Shown here piece by piece: positions 8,098 through 18,500 of a stretch of DNA of 64,000 nt. The position numbers and the translations under genes were made by a program. Origin of the DNA: Spongiibacter taiwanensis (lineage in GTDB: Bacteria; Pseudomonadota; Gammaproteobacteria; Pseudomonadales; Spongiibacteraceae); NCBI RefSeq assembly GCF_023702635.1, contig NZ_CP098455.1, forward strand, positions 1,798,001-1,862,000. Reading direction: 5' to 3'. The notes under the pieces were generated by a model, which worked only from the letters and a program-made list of their open reading frames with translations, was not told the DNA's origin and ran no database searches. How positions within the stretch are numbered: the first letter of the stretch is position 1; every line of letters begins with the position of its first letter.

Positions 8098-10530
8098 TCA
8101 AGGTAGTCGGTAGCGCACACTGACACCGTAAGTCCGGGGCATTCCGGTCAGCCGCGACACGCCGTCACCATTGCGAAATACCGAGCGGGTAACAAACTCA
8201 TCGGTGATATTGCGGACAAAGGCGGCAAGCTCCCAGCGCGCCTGCTGGTCACCAAAGGTCAGACTGGCGCCGAGTAGTCCATGATCATCGTGACGATACC
8301 AAGGGTCGCCGTCGAGGGTGGAATTGGTCTCATCTTTAAAGGCGTAATCGAGGCTAGCACGCAGCCAGTTTTGACCACCGAGCTGCCATTGATAACTGAC
8401 GAGCAGGTTATATTCCCACAGCGGCGCGAAGTTAAATCGCCTGCCGGCATAATCAAAATCCGGATCACTGCCGTCGGTGTTGTAGCCGCGGTACCGGCGT
8501 ACCTCGGTATCGGTATAAGACACCGCAGCCACCAAGGCCAGGCTTTTCACTGCGTTAGGCAAATAGCGCGCGCTCAGCTCTGCTCCCAGCACCGCCGAGT
8601 CGGGCACGTTGCGCAGCACTGGCAGCGGGCCGAAAATGGGGTCACGCACCTTGGCGAGTAATTGCTTGTCGGTGTAGCGATACGAATACACAGCGAACTC
8701 CGGTCGCAGCTGCTCCTGAAACAGTGAGAATTTTCCGCCCCATTCCCATGCATCAAGCGCCTCCTGAGTGACCGGCTCCAGTTGCGCCTGACTGGCCGCC
8801 GTCAGCACGGGAAAGCTACCCGCCTTGAAACTGCGCCCCGCGGACAGATACCACATTTGCCCCTGATCGGGCTGCCACTGCAAAGTCACGCGATAACTGG
8901 TGTTTTGTTCGTCCAAGGTGTCAGCGAAGGGGTCAAAGCTGCCGTTTTCTGCCACCGTCACACACTCGCCGGGAGTGGTCGAAAATTGCGGATCGCCGGG
9001 CTGACCGGTTTCTTGCTCATAGCTCGCCGCGGTAGCCTGACTCACGGTGGGAAACACCGCCCCGATGAATGTGGGCACACCGGGGCCAAGGGTCTGCACC
9101 TCGGGGTCGTCACCGGCGCAACCGGTAAAAAAGTGCTTCTGCCGGGTGTGGCGCGCCCCCAGCGAAACACTCAGCGCCGGGCCTAATTGCCATTGCACAT
9201 TGGCAAAGCCCGCCCACTGGGTGACGAGGTTATCCCCCACAAAAAAGATCTTGTCAGATAGGGAGCGACCTCCGGTTGCCGGGCTAGCCAGCGCCGCGCT
9301 CTGATAACCAATATACTGGCGATGATACTCATGCCCCCGGTCCCGGCTGTAATTCACCCCGGCCATCGCATTCACATCGCCATCGCGCCACTCTCCTGAC
9401 AGACGACTTTCCAGCCCCAGGGAGTGGATGCTTGCACTGATGTCTTGCTCCGAGTTATCAAAATCAAAGCCGGTTTGCGCGATCTTCGACTCGTCCGACA
9501 CCATTTTTATATGGCTGACCAGATTACTCAGCCGCACATTGTCAGCGAGCAACCAATCCGCCCTCAGCGTAAACAGGCGAAAACGATCATCCAGCTGCCA
9601 CTCGACAAAGGGCGCCCCCTGCTCCGCTGGCCAGTCTGCCAGCCGGTTATTTCGGGATGTCGGATCAATAAAGGGATAGTCTTCCGCGCGCTGGGGCGGC
9701 GCATTGACCAGCTGGGCATTGTAATAAATCGCCTGAGCAGCCTGGGGCTCGCCGCGGTCAGACCAGGTGTCCACCGCCAGTTCAATATCAAGTGCGTCTG
9801 ACGCCTGCCAGGTCAGCATGGCCCGAAGCGCCTGCCGGTCTTCCTTACCCAAACGGTCGCCCGGGCGGGTGTTGCTGATTTGCCAGCCCTGTTGTGACCG
9901 GCTGTCCTGCACCGCAATGCGGCCCTGCAGCGTGTCGGTCAGCGGGCCAGACAACACGGCGCTGACCTCTGTGCGCTCGAATCGTCCATAGCTAAAGCTC
10001 ACCTCCCCTTCGACGAGTTCGGTAGGTCGATGACGTCGCAAATTGATGGCACCGCCGGTGGCATTGCGACCGAAGAACAGGCCCTGGGGCCCCTTCAAGA
10101 CCTCCACCCCTTCGATGTCCAGCAACGGCCCCTTCGCCATAATCGAGTAGGGCAGGCTGAATTCATCGATATACAAGCCCACTGCTGGGCTCGCGGTATA
10201 CGTAACGTCGTTGAATCCGACGCCACGGAGGGTAAAAACCGGGGTATTAAAGCCGCTATCCGATACCGTGAGTCCAGGCACAAAAGCGTCCAGGCCGCGA
10301 ACATCTCGCAAGCCTAATTTGCGCAGCTCATCCCCTGAAAACACAGAGATCGCCACCGGCACGCTGGTCCCGAGTTCTTCCCGCTTGCGGGCCGTCACTA
10401 AAATCTCTTCCGGGATTCGGCTGTAGCCACTACCGGCTAGGGCCGGTGCAGGAAACACTACCATTGCACTGACTAGCAACGCGAATGGGGCAACGGGTCC
10501 TTCGAAACAGGACGCTGTTCTCAACATCAT
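8098..10530 (-). CDS. TonB-dependent outer-membrane receptor
   Basis: About 810 residues: a signal peptide (FALLVSAMVVFPAPALA), a TonB-box-like EEILVTARKREE, a plug domain with VEVLKGPQGLFFGRNATGGAINLRRHRPT (about residues 125-155), then a 22-strand-type beta-barrel. It ends VSVRYRLP, unusual in lacking the terminal aromatic residue. These receptors import siderophores, cobalamin, sugars or lipophilic compounds using TonB energy. There is no N-terminal FecR-type signalling domain. It closely resembles the receptor at 54316-56700 in plug sequence and in barrel cysteine motifs (GCAGDD.. and TPGECVTV). It lies next to a two-component pair that may control it. The frame opens with a TTG at 10545; ATG at 10530 or 10527 is likelier. 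Substrate unknown. Confidence 0.9.
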   Translation of the reverse strand: MMLRTASCFEGPVAPFALLVSAMVVFPAPALAGSGYSRIPEEILVTARKREELGTSVPVAISVFSGDELRKLGLRDVRGLDAFVPGLTVSDSGFNTPVFTLRGVGFNDVTYTASPAVGLYIDEFSLPYSIMAKGPLLDIEGVEVLKGPQGLFFGRNATGGAINLRRHRPTELVEGEVSFSYGRFERTEVSAVLSGPLTDTLQGRIAVQDSRSQQGWQISNTRPGDRLGKEDRQALRAMLTWQASDALDIELAVDTWSDRGEPQAAQAIYYNAQLVNAPPQRAEDYPFIDPTSRNNRLADWPAEQGAPFVEWQLDDRFRLFTLRADWLLADNVRLSNLVSHIKMVSDESKIAQTGFDFDNSEQDISASIHSLGLESRLSGEWRDGDVNAMAGVNYSRDRGHEYHRQYIGYQSAALASPATGGRSLSDKIFFVGDNLVTQWAGFANVQWQLGPALSVSLGARHTRQKHFFTGCAGDDPEVQTLGPGVPTFIGAVFPTVSQATAASYEQETGQPGDPQFSTTPGECVTVAENGSFDPFADTLDEQNTSYRVTLQWQPDQGQMWYLSAGRSFKAGSFPVLTAASQAQLEPVTQEALDAWEWGGKFSLFQEQLRPEFAVYSYRYTDKQLLAKVRDPIFGPLPVLRNVPDSAVLGAELSARYLPNAVKSLALVAAVSYTDTEVRRYRGYNTDGSDPDFDYAGRRFNFAPLWEYNLLVSYQWQLGGQNWLRASLDYAFKDETNSTLDGDPWYRHDDHGLLGASLTFGDQQARWELAAFVRNITDEFVTRSVFRNGDGVSRLTGMPRTYGVSVRYRLP

Positions 10531-10633
10531 TGGGGGTATTCTCAAGACTGGCAGGCTTTCGCTGTTATTGGTTGTTATTACGCGCGCAGCTGCCTATTGT
10601 TCACTACAACATCAAAACTCAATCACGATAATA

Positions 10634-11272
10634 CTACTGGGAATCAGAACTCACCAAGCCCATATCGATGGCTTTCAAGGTCGCCTCAGCCCGAGAGTTA
10701 ACCTGCAACTTCTGATATAACGCTTTTACATAGTCCGCCACGGTATGGTGGCTCAGCCCAAGCAACTCAGCACAGTTCTTCACGCTGTATCCCCTGGCGA
10801 TCAGGCTCAATACCTCCTTCTCTCGCTCAGTCAGCGCCACCCCAAGCTCATCAGTCGGCCGAAAGAAGGTCAGCATCCGCCGGGCGATGCTGGGCGACAA
10901 AGGCGGCTGCCCCCGCATAATGCCTTTCAACCGGTCACTGAAATCCTTCTCGGATTCATCTTTTAACAAGTACCCATCTGCTCCCGCTTTCAAGGCAGCA
11001 AACAGGTTTTCGGAATCATCAAAAATGGTTGTCACCACGCAGACACTGTTAGGCGCCAGCTGTTTGATGCGACGAATGACGTCGATGCCACTGCCATCGG
11101 GAAGGCCAATATCAATCAACGCGAGGTCCGGCAAAATACTGCGCATCAACTCTTCTGCACCACGAACACTGTCTGTTAGATGCACGTAGGCCGCGTGAAA
11201 AGCGGAATCGGCAACACCGCCAAGCCAGTGCCTAACTTCAGGTATATCTTCAACGATTAGAATGGATTCCAT
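10634..11272 (-). CDS. NarL/FixJ-family (LuxR-type) response regulator
   Basis: A 212-residue two-domain regulator. The receiver domain (1-120) begins ESILIVEDIPEVRHW with acidic-pocket residues and the phospho-acceptor Asp54 in ALIDIGLPDGSG. The LuxR/GerE helix-turn-helix (about 145-205) reads LTEREKEVLSLIARGYSVKNCAELLGLSHHTVADYVKALYQKL (shown here in two adjoining parts: LTEREKEVLSLIARGY, then SVKNCAELLGLSHHTVADYV). It is divergent from the histidine kinase starting near 11446, its probable partner. The TonB receptor lies downstream on the same strand, 103 bases away, and is the obvious candidate target. The ATG at 11272 has only a weak GAG-type ribosome site. Confidence 0.9.
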   Translation of the reverse strand: MESILIVEDIPEVRHWLGGVADSAFHAAYVHLTDSVRGAEELMRSILPDLALIDIGLPDGSGIDVIRRIKQLAPNSVCVVTTIFDDSENLFAALKAGADGYLLKDESEKDFSDRLKGIMRGQPPLSPSIARRMLTFFRPTDELGVALTEREKEVLSLIARGYSVKNCAELLGLSHHTVADYVKALYQKLQVNSRAEATLKAIDMGLVSSDSQ

Positions 11273-11445
11273 GAGGGCTCTACGAGATCACAGTCGCTGT
11301 CCGGGCACCGCCTCAACCATGATATTATGATTTTAAATGACAATGCTGCCCGCTCCCTCGAATGATAGGCACCCCCTAAATGCGGGGGTTGCCGGGCCCG
11401 CCCCCCAAAAAGACGGCCCTTGGGCAAAATAATAGAGACATTGAA

Positions 11446-13674
11446 TTGAGCTTGCCAAGACTTTCCCCCCTCGCCTGGCTGGCCCTGGCCGCCCTTCTCG
11501 GCATCGCCTTTTCTTCCGCCAACATTTGGCTGGCGACCCAGCAACCCTGGCGCAACCTGGACCTGCGTTGGCAAGACAATGCCGCCACGCTGCTGAGCAC
11601 GCCACTGGGAAGCGACTTACCTGCCGGCACTATCATCATTGGGATCACCGACGGCAACCAGCTATTACTGCTACAACCGGAGGATTTTATCGAGGAGCCC
11701 GATGGCAATCTGCCCAGCTATTCGGCTTACGATCGGTTTATTGAACGCCAGCAAAAACTCTTTCTCGCTATTCAGTCGACCGACTTCCGCCTGGTCGACC
11801 AACACGGCAATCACCACACTACCGAGCTGCAAGACTATCGCCCAGCCTCGGATTTGCCGCCTTCTTTCTGGGTGCAAATCATCGTCGGTCTCAGTGCCTG
11901 GGTGATTGCCGCCGCCGTGGGCGCCTTTCGGCCCAAAGAAGCCAGCGCTCGCTACCTTACCCTGAGTGGCGCCAGCACACTCCTGTTCGCCAGCCTCGCC
12001 GCCGTGTACAGCACCCGAGAACTGGCCATCAACGGTGCATTATTTCGCACCTTGAGCGACCTGAACTTTCTTGGCGGACTCCTATTTGCCGCAACTTTAG
12101 TCGCCCTGTTGTGGACCTACCCCAAGCGGCTGGGCCCGGTCCGGGTGCCTAACCTATTTCTTGCTGCCGCCCTTGTGTGGTTCTCCCTGCAACAAACCGG
12201 CCTGATTGACTCGATGATGCTGGGGCGTCGCTGGCCGGTGCTCCTGGCCATGCTGGCCAGTTTTGCACTGGCCTATCTGCAATGGCGAGGGACCCGCGAG
12301 GACCCCCTCGGCCGCGCCGCGCTACAGTGGCTGTTGATCTCCTGGCTGCTGACCAGCAGCGCCTTTTGTGGCCTGATTTTTGTGCCACAGTTTCTGGGCA
12401 TGCAGACCGGCCAAATTCAGGGGTACAGCTTTTTGCTGTTCTTACTGCTGTACGTCGGTCTTGCCTTTGGCATTTTGCGCTATCGATTGTTTGGCCTGGG
12501 AAAGTGGTGGTCCCGGGTGCTCAGCTCAGTCCTCGCCCTGGTCATCATCAGCCTGTTCGACCTGCTCTTCGCCATGTCCCTGCAGCTCTCTAACGAGCGG
12601 GCCCTCGGCCTGGCCGTGATCGCCGCCGCCTTTGTCTGGCTACCACTACGCAGCACCCTTTGGGACAGACTCGCTCAACCCGCGCGACTGCCCCGACGAG
12701 AGTGGTTCAATGAAGTCGTGCAGATTTCCTTTGCCAGCAATACGGCACAGCGCAATCAGGCATGGCAGTCGCTGCTAATCCGCTGTTTTGACCCATTGCA
12801 CTGTGAGACCAGCGACAGCACCGGGAGCGACGTGCGCCTTGAGGAGAGCGGGCTGCACCTGCAGGTTCCCGGCGATGCCGATCGCAAAGGACTGAAGCTC
12901 AGTTATGCCATGGGCGGCCGAAGGCTGTTCAGCCTCGAAGACCGCGCCTTAGTCCGGGAGCTACTCGATATGCTGAACCACGCGCGGGGCAGCCGGGACG
13001 CATTTCAACACGGGGTGGACAGTGAGCGTGCGCGAATCGCCCGAGATCTCCACGACAATATCGGCTCGAGTCTGCTGGCCGGCCTGCACCGCAAGGACTT
13101 GCCCAGCACCCGCCAAAGCATTCGCGGGGCCATCGCGGAAATGCGCACCATTGTTAACGGGCTGACCGGACGCAACACCGAAGTGGCGGTGATGCTGGCC
13201 GACTTGCGCTACGAATGCGAGAGCCGCCTGAGCGATGTCGATATCAGTCTGGAATGGGTTCACGATACCCGGGAAAACCCCAGCCTTCCCTACGGCATCT
13301 ATCAGAACTTCGTATCGATCATCCGAGAAATTGTCAGCAATGTGATTAATCACGCCAAAGCAACACGGCTCACGGTAACCATCGACTGTGCTGACGGGAA
13401 ATTGGTCGCCATGATGGAGGACGATGGCATTGGGCTCAATGGCGCCCGTAAGGGGGGGCATGGCCTGCTGAACCTGCATCGGCGCATGGAAGAGCTCGGC
13501 GGCGAGCTAGTGGTCCTGGACGCCGACAGCGGCACGGCCTTACAGCTTACCATCCCCCTGGCCGGCAGCACTCTGCGACACCCCGCAGACTCACTGGCAG
13601 CCCAAACACTGCCCGACATTCAAAGCGCCGGCGGCGAGAACGCCGACCAGGTCAACAAGCGCACATCGGCATGA
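11446..13674 (+). CDS. Membrane sensor histidine kinase (HisKA_3 / NarX-type)
   Basis: About 742 residues. One N-terminal TM (LSPLAWLALAALLGIAFSS) is followed by a periplasmic loop of about 100 residues, then about seven further TMs (roughly residues 120-390), a short linker, and the kinase. The H-box is ERARIARDLHDNIGSSLLAG with phospho-His about residue 536. The HATPase has an N-box IIREIVSNVINHAKA and G-box EDDGIGLNGARKGGHGLLNL, all typical of kinases paired with NarL regulators. This fits the divergent regulator at 10634-11272. Starts are uncertain: an ATG at 11380 is in frame, but its codons run through a GC hairpin and add no TM, so TTG 11446 is preferred. The last 55 bases overlap, antisense, the end of the protease gene. 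The sensed signal is unknown. Confidence 0.85.
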   Translation: MSLPRLSPLAWLALAALLGIAFSSANIWLATQQPWRNLDLRWQDNAATLLSTPLGSDLPAGTIIIGITDGNQLLLLQPEDFIEEPDGNLPSYSAYDRFIERQQKLFLAIQSTDFRLVDQHGNHHTTELQDYRPASDLPPSFWVQIIVGLSAWVIAAAVGAFRPKEASARYLTLSGASTLLFASLAAVYSTRELAINGALFRTLSDLNFLGGLLFAATLVALLWTYPKRLGPVRVPNLFLAAALVWFSLQQTGLIDSMMLGRRWPVLLAMLASFALAYLQWRGTREDPLGRAALQWLLISWLLTSSAFCGLIFVPQFLGMQTGQIQGYSFLLFLLLYVGLAFGILRYRLFGLGKWWSRVLSSVLALVIISLFDLLFAMSLQLSNERALGLAVIAAAFVWLPLRSTLWDRLAQPARLPRREWFNEVVQISFASNTAQRNQAWQSLLIRCFDPLHCETSDSTGSDVRLEESGLHLQVPGDADRKGLKLSYAMGGRRLFSLEDRALVRELLDMLNHARGSRDAFQHGVDSERARIARDLHDNIGSSLLAGLHRKDLPSTRQSIRGAIAEMRTIVNGLTGRNTEVAVMLADLRYECESRLSDVDISLEWVHDTRENPSLPYGIYQNFVSIIREIVSNVINHAKATRLTVTIDCADGKLVAMMEDDGIGLNGARKGGHGLLNLHRRMEELGGELVVLDADSGTALQLTIPLAGSTLRHPADSLAAQTLPDIQSAGGENADQVNKRTSA

Positions 13675-14519
13675 ATAAAGCCCTGTTCTTTGGCGTAGTC
13701 CAACGCTCGGTCCAAATTGACAACCCCTGCCCGAACCGGCCCCGCCAGACTGCCGGACCCCAGCACTAGAGTGAAGGTGCTAACCACCGCGAGGGCACGG
13801 CCATCGCCGGTTAACACAGGGCCACCGCTATCCCCCGGTGACACTGAACCATCGGCGACAATGTCATAGGCCCAGCCGCCACCCAGCACTTCCACGACTT
13901 GGCCCTCCCGGACCTGCAGCTCGCGGTTGCCCAGCGTAAAATCCGAACGGCCAAATAGCACCACTGGGTCACCGGGACCGGCAAGGTTCGACTCCAGCGC
14001 TGTCGGACCGCCCACTTCCCGCACCGCCGGATGAATGTTGGCAATATCTTCCCCGGCCAACCGCACCAGGGCGAAATCATTAAATTCACATGCCGCCGAC
14101 CCGGGCGACTCCCCGACCTCTTGCATCGCGACCCAGCTGGAGTAGACCAGCTCCGCCGGCCTGCTGGCGTTCTCAACCTGAATCTCATTAAAGCCCACCG
14201 GCAAGCTCCGGGCTTCGCAGGGATCGACCCCCGAATTGGTATCCGGGCTGAAGCAGTGGGCAGCCACCCCGAGATAAACCGTCTCATCGTTCAGATAAAA
14301 CAGAAAATTACTGGTGCACTGAGAGCCATCGGCGGTCACTAAAGCGCCGGGACGAATCTGGTTAGCCTGTGGCGCAGAAAATGACAGTTCTTCGGAGCCC
14401 GCCTCTCCGAGACCTTCATTATCGGCACCAGACCGGCCTGAGCCATCCCCTGAGGAACCACCACCACAGGCGACCAACAGGCAGACAAACAGAGTGAAAA
14501 TGGGGAAATATCGAATCAT
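13620..14519 (-). CDS. Trypsin-like serine protease, lipoprotein
   Basis: A 299-residue S1-family protein with a lipoprotein signal (lipobox LVAC, Cys18) and a Gly/Ser/Asp-rich tether to about residue 45. The catalytic triad is complete: His88 in VAAHCF, Asp148 in FNDFALVRL, Ser231 in SPGDSGGPVL. Cysteine pairs are also present (68/89 and 101/144 are plausible). It probably sits on the outer membrane facing the periplasm or outside and hydrolyses peptide bonds; the substrate is unknown. The start ATG at 14519 gives a good signal peptide. Its 3' end overlaps the 3' end of the convergent histidine kinase gene by 55 bases, so the two messages are antisense there. Confidence 0.9.
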   Translation of the reverse strand: MIRYFPIFTLFVCLLVACGGGSSGDGSGRSGADNEGLGEAGSEELSFSAPQANQIRPGALVTADGSQCTSNFLFYLNDETVYLGVAAHCFSPDTNSGVDPCEARSLPVGFNEIQVENASRPAELVYSSWVAMQEVGESPGSAACEFNDFALVRLAGEDIANIHPAVREVGGPTALESNLAGPGDPVVLFGRSDFTLGNRELQVREGQVVEVLGGGWAYDIVADGSVSPGDSGGPVLTGDGRALAVVSTFTLVLGSGSLAGPVRAGVVNLDRALDYAKEQGFIHADVRLLTWSAFSPPAL

Positions 14520-14637
14520 GCCGCGCTCAACTTAATCGTTATTTTTTATCAACCTAATAACGCCTATACGGGTGCGTCAATAGATTGGAGCCGCAAGCGG
14601 GAAATATCAGGCCGGACAACGGTAACAAAAAGCAGCC

Positions 14638-14666
14638 AAAAAAAGCCGCGAGGGAATCGCGGCTTT
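14638..14666 (-). terminator. Intrinsic terminator after cytochrome c5 gene
   Basis: Read on the minus strand: a ten-base stem AAAGCCGCGA, loop TTCCC, the complementary arm, then a run of T. It begins 26 bases past the stop of the cytochrome gene, the expected place. Confidence 0.8.
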
Positions 14667-14691
14667 CTGCACTGCTACAAGAGTAGCTGTG

Positions 14692-15126
14692 TTACTGGCT
14701 ATTCTCGACCATATAATCCACAGCTGCTTTGATTTCGTCATCGGAGCAGGTCATGCACAAGCCTTTGGCGGGCATCATACCGACATTGTTCAAACCTTCG
14801 ATGGCATGGGTGTAAAGTGTATCGTTGCCCTGAGCAATCCGAGGCGCCCAGGCCGCCGTGTCACCCATTTTAGGAGCGTTGCCTGCACCCGTAGCGTGAC
14901 AACCCTGACAGCTGCCCTCGTAAACTTCTTTGCCAGATTTCGCACCACCGCCTGAGGCTGCCATCGCAGCACCACAGCCGCTGTCACCTTGCAGACACAC
15001 TTTACCGGCGGGGGCAATTCGAGATGAGACTTCGTCCCGCTGCTTATCGGTCAATGCCCATGCAGACAGCGCCAACACTAACAGCGCTACCGCCGATGCA
15101 ACTTGTTTCAACAACACTTTTTTCAC
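14692..15126 (-). CDS. Cytochrome c5 family protein
   Basis: A 144-residue periplasmic monoheme cytochrome c. GTG at 15126 follows GAGGATGG and gives a signal/anchor peptide VKKVLLKQVASAVALLVLALSAWA. The heme motif is CQGCH (about residue 80). The axial methionine is likely in VGMMPAKG, and a CMTC pair follows near residue 124, both hallmarks of cytochrome c5. These proteins carry electrons between the bc1 complex and terminal oxidases or other reductases. An open frame reaches 15291, but those extra residues are not signal-like. A terminator follows. It is a single-gene unit. Confidence 0.92.
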   Translation of the reverse strand: MKKVLLKQVASAVALLVLALSAWALTDKQRDEVSSRIAPAGKVCLQGDSGCGAAMAASGGGAKSGKEVYEGSCQGCHATGAGNAPKMGDTAAWAPRIAQGNDTLYTHAIEGLNNVGMMPAKGLCMTCSDDEIKAAVDYMVENSQ

Positions 15127-15504
15127 TATTCCATCCTCTCCCCTAGCAAAGCGACCCGCGTTGGCCTGCTCTCCGCGGGGCATTATAGCGGCATGAATCC
15201 GATTACTCCATAACCAGCCTGGCCTTGGCACAATGCGTCTTGCGAGACGAAGCCCCCGTCTCCAGCCCCAAAAAAAGCGCATTTCCGCCACCTGAAGAGC
15301 AGAGGGACAACTAGCCCCATCCCCCCTTCAATTCAAATTCAGCATGCGAACCGAAGTCCATGCAGGGCATTTTCATCCACCCAACCAACCAAAAGCGAAT
15401 TAGCCCTTCCATTTCCGACCTTTCCGGCCGACTTTTGCATAAACCTTCCCAGATGAGCCGGATAATCTACCCTCTCAACACCTGTCCAAGCTGGAGCCCC
15501 AAGA
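15127..15504. other. Divergent intergenic region, no gene seen
   Basis: Separates cytochrome c5 (minus) from the indolepyruvate oxidoreductase gene (plus). No open frame with a ribosome site and no RNA gene were recognised. GGAG about ten bases before the ATG at 15505 serves the downstream gene. No clear -35/-10 pair stood out. Confidence 0.4.
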
Positions 15505-18500
15505 ATGCACCATAAAAAAATATCCCTGGACGACAAATATGCATTGGATACCACCCGCGCCTACCTCACCGGCATCGAAGCCTTGGTGCGCCTACCCATT
15601 CTCCAACACCAGCGGGACACCGAGCGTGGTCTGAATACCGCGGGTTTTGTCTCCGGCTATCGCGGCTCCCCCTTGGGCACCGTCGATCAGTCCATGTGGA
15701 AGGCCCGCAAATATCTCGATAAGCACAACATCAAATTCCAGCCCGGCATCAATGAAGACCTCGCCGCCACCGCCGTGCGCGGCACCCAGGAACTGGGCTT
15801 ACTGCCCGGAGCAAGGTACGACGGAGTGTTTGGCATGTGGTACGGCAAAGGCCCTGGTGTTGACCGCAGCATGGACGTGTTCAAACACGCCAATGCGGTA
15901 GGCACCTCAAAGTACGGCGGGGTGCTGGCAGTAGCCGGCGACGACCATGCCGCTAAATCCTCTACCCTGCCTCACCAGTCCGAGCATATGTTCATGGGTG
16001 CCTCCATGCCGGTACTGGCGCCCGCCAATGTGCAAGAAGTCCTCGACCTCGGCATTTACGGCTGGGAGCTATCCCGCTACAGCGGCTGCTGGGCGGGCCT
16101 GAAAGCCATCACCGAAAATATGGATTCGGCTATCTCTGCCGAAATCGACCCCCACCGCATTAACATTGTCATGCCCGACAGCTTCGAATTGCCCGCTGAT
16201 GGCGTGCATGTGCGGTTCCCCGATACCCCACTGGCCCAGGAATTACGGCTGAACAAATACAAAATCTACGCCGCCCGCGAGTTCGCCCGCGTCAATAACC
16301 TGAACCGCATTGTGCTGGACAGCGCGCAACCGCGGCTGGGCATTATCACCAGCGGCAAGTCCTACCTCGATGTCATGCAGGCCCTGGAAGATTTGGGCAT
16401 TGACGACAACACCGCCGCCAAAATTGGCCTGCGGGTGTACAAGGTGGGCATGCCCTGGCCGCTCGAGCCAGTGGTCACCCATCAGTTCGCCGACGGCCTG
16501 GAAGAAATCCTGGTGGTCGAGGAGAAGCGCTCGGTAATTGAGGACCAGCTCACCGGCCAACTGTATAACTGGTCGGTGGACAAACGCCCCCGGGTTATCG
16601 GCGAATTTGACGAGCACGGCAAAGACCTGCTGCCCAACCTGAGCGAACTGACACCGGCCATGGTGGCCCGGGCCATCGCCTCGCGGATTCGGCGTTTTTA
16701 CCAGAGCGAGGAAATCGACAAGCGCCTTCGCTTCTATGATCAGAAAGAACAATCCATCGCCAGCAAGCGAGACAAGATTACCCGCAGCCCGCACTATTGT
16801 TCCGGCTGCCCTCACAACACCTCCACCCAGGTGCCGGACGGCAGCGTCGCCTTTGGCGGCATTGGCTGCCATTACATGAGCACCTTTATGGAAAACCGCC
16901 CCGCCCATACCTTTACCCAAATGGGCGGCGAAGGGGTGAGCTGGATTGGCCAGGCAGCCTTCACCGATACCAAGCATGTGTTTCAAAATTTGGGTGACGG
17001 CACGTACTTCCATTCCGGACTACTGGCCATCCGCCAGGCCGTTGCCTCCGGCGCCAACATTACCTACAAAATCCTCTACAACGACGCCGTTGCCATGACC
17101 GGTGGCCAACCCATCGACGGCCAGTTGAGCGTTGAGCAGATTATTCAGCAGTTGCGTGGCGAGGGCATCAAGCGGATCGCCCTGGTCTCCGATCATCCGG
17201 AGAAATTTAAATTCAAAGCCAAAAATGGCCTGACCATTGATCACCGGGACGACCTGATGGCAATCCAGAAATCGCTGCGGGAGGTCACCGGCACCAGCGT
17301 GCTGATTTACGAACAAACCTGCGCCGCCGAGAAACGCCGTCGCCGCAAGAAGAAATTAATGGAAGACCCCAACCGGCGGATCTTTATCAACAAAGCGGTC
17401 TGCGAAGGCTGTGGCGACTGCGGTAAAAAATCTAACTGCCTGTCTGTCTTACCGGCAGAGACCGAACTGGGTCGCAAGCGGGAGATCGATCAAAGTGCTT
17501 GTAACAAAGACTATTCCTGCGTGAGCGGCTTCTGCCCCAGCTTTGTCTCGGTGATTGGTGGCAACCTGAAGAAGAACAAAGCCGCCGCCGCAGTACAGGA
17601 ATTTGTCCCCCTGCCCGAGCCAGCACAGCCGGTATTGAGCCAACCCTGGAATATTGTGGTCACCGGGGTCGGCGGCACGGGTGTACTCACCATTACCGCG
17701 GTGCTGGCCATGGCCGCTCACATTGAAGGCAAGGGCTGCGCGACCATGAACCAGACCGGGTTGGCGCAAAAGTTTGGCCCGGTGGTAAGCCATCTGCGCA
17801 TCGCCCAGCAGCAAGAGGATATCCATGCCGTGCGTATTCCCGCCGGGGATGCGGATTTGCTATTGGGCTGCGATCTGGTCGTCAGCGCCGGCGACGAGGC
17901 CATTGCCAAACTGAATACCGAGCGCTCCTACGCGGTGATTAACGACACCGACGCACCCACCGCCGAATTTGTTTACAACCCCGACGCTCAGTTTCCGAAA
18001 GAATCAATGAAGAACATCCTGCTGGAGGAAGTTGGCGCCCACAAAGTCACCTTTGTCGAAGCCAGTCAGATTGCCACCCACCTGCTCGGTGATGCAGTGG
18101 CCAGCAACTTCTTCATGCTCGGCTACGCCTACCAGCTCGGTTACATTCCGGTGAGCGCCCAGGCCATTGAAGACGCCATTGAGCTCAATGGTGTGGCGAT
18201 TGAATTCAACAAACAGGCCTTTCTCTGGGGACGCCGCAGCGCGGTTGCACCGGAAGAAGTACGGGCAATATCTGGCGTTGACGCTGAGCACTGGCAACCG
18301 CTGGAACAGCTCGACGACATCATCGAATTTCGCTATCAGCACCTGCGCAAATATCAGGATGACAATTATGCCAAGCGATATGCCGATATTATCGAAAAAG
18401 TACGTCAGGCAGAGGCTGCACTCCTTGGTGAAAACACCATCCAGGAATTAGCGCTAAGCGTTGCGGTCGCAAAGGCACTGCACAAGCTCATGGCCTACAA

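Noticed and set aside
16243-17013. Minus-strand frame of 256 codons in the indolepyruvate oxidoreductase gene
   Set aside because: Gly/His/Val-rich shadow; the plus strand has clear conserved motifs.
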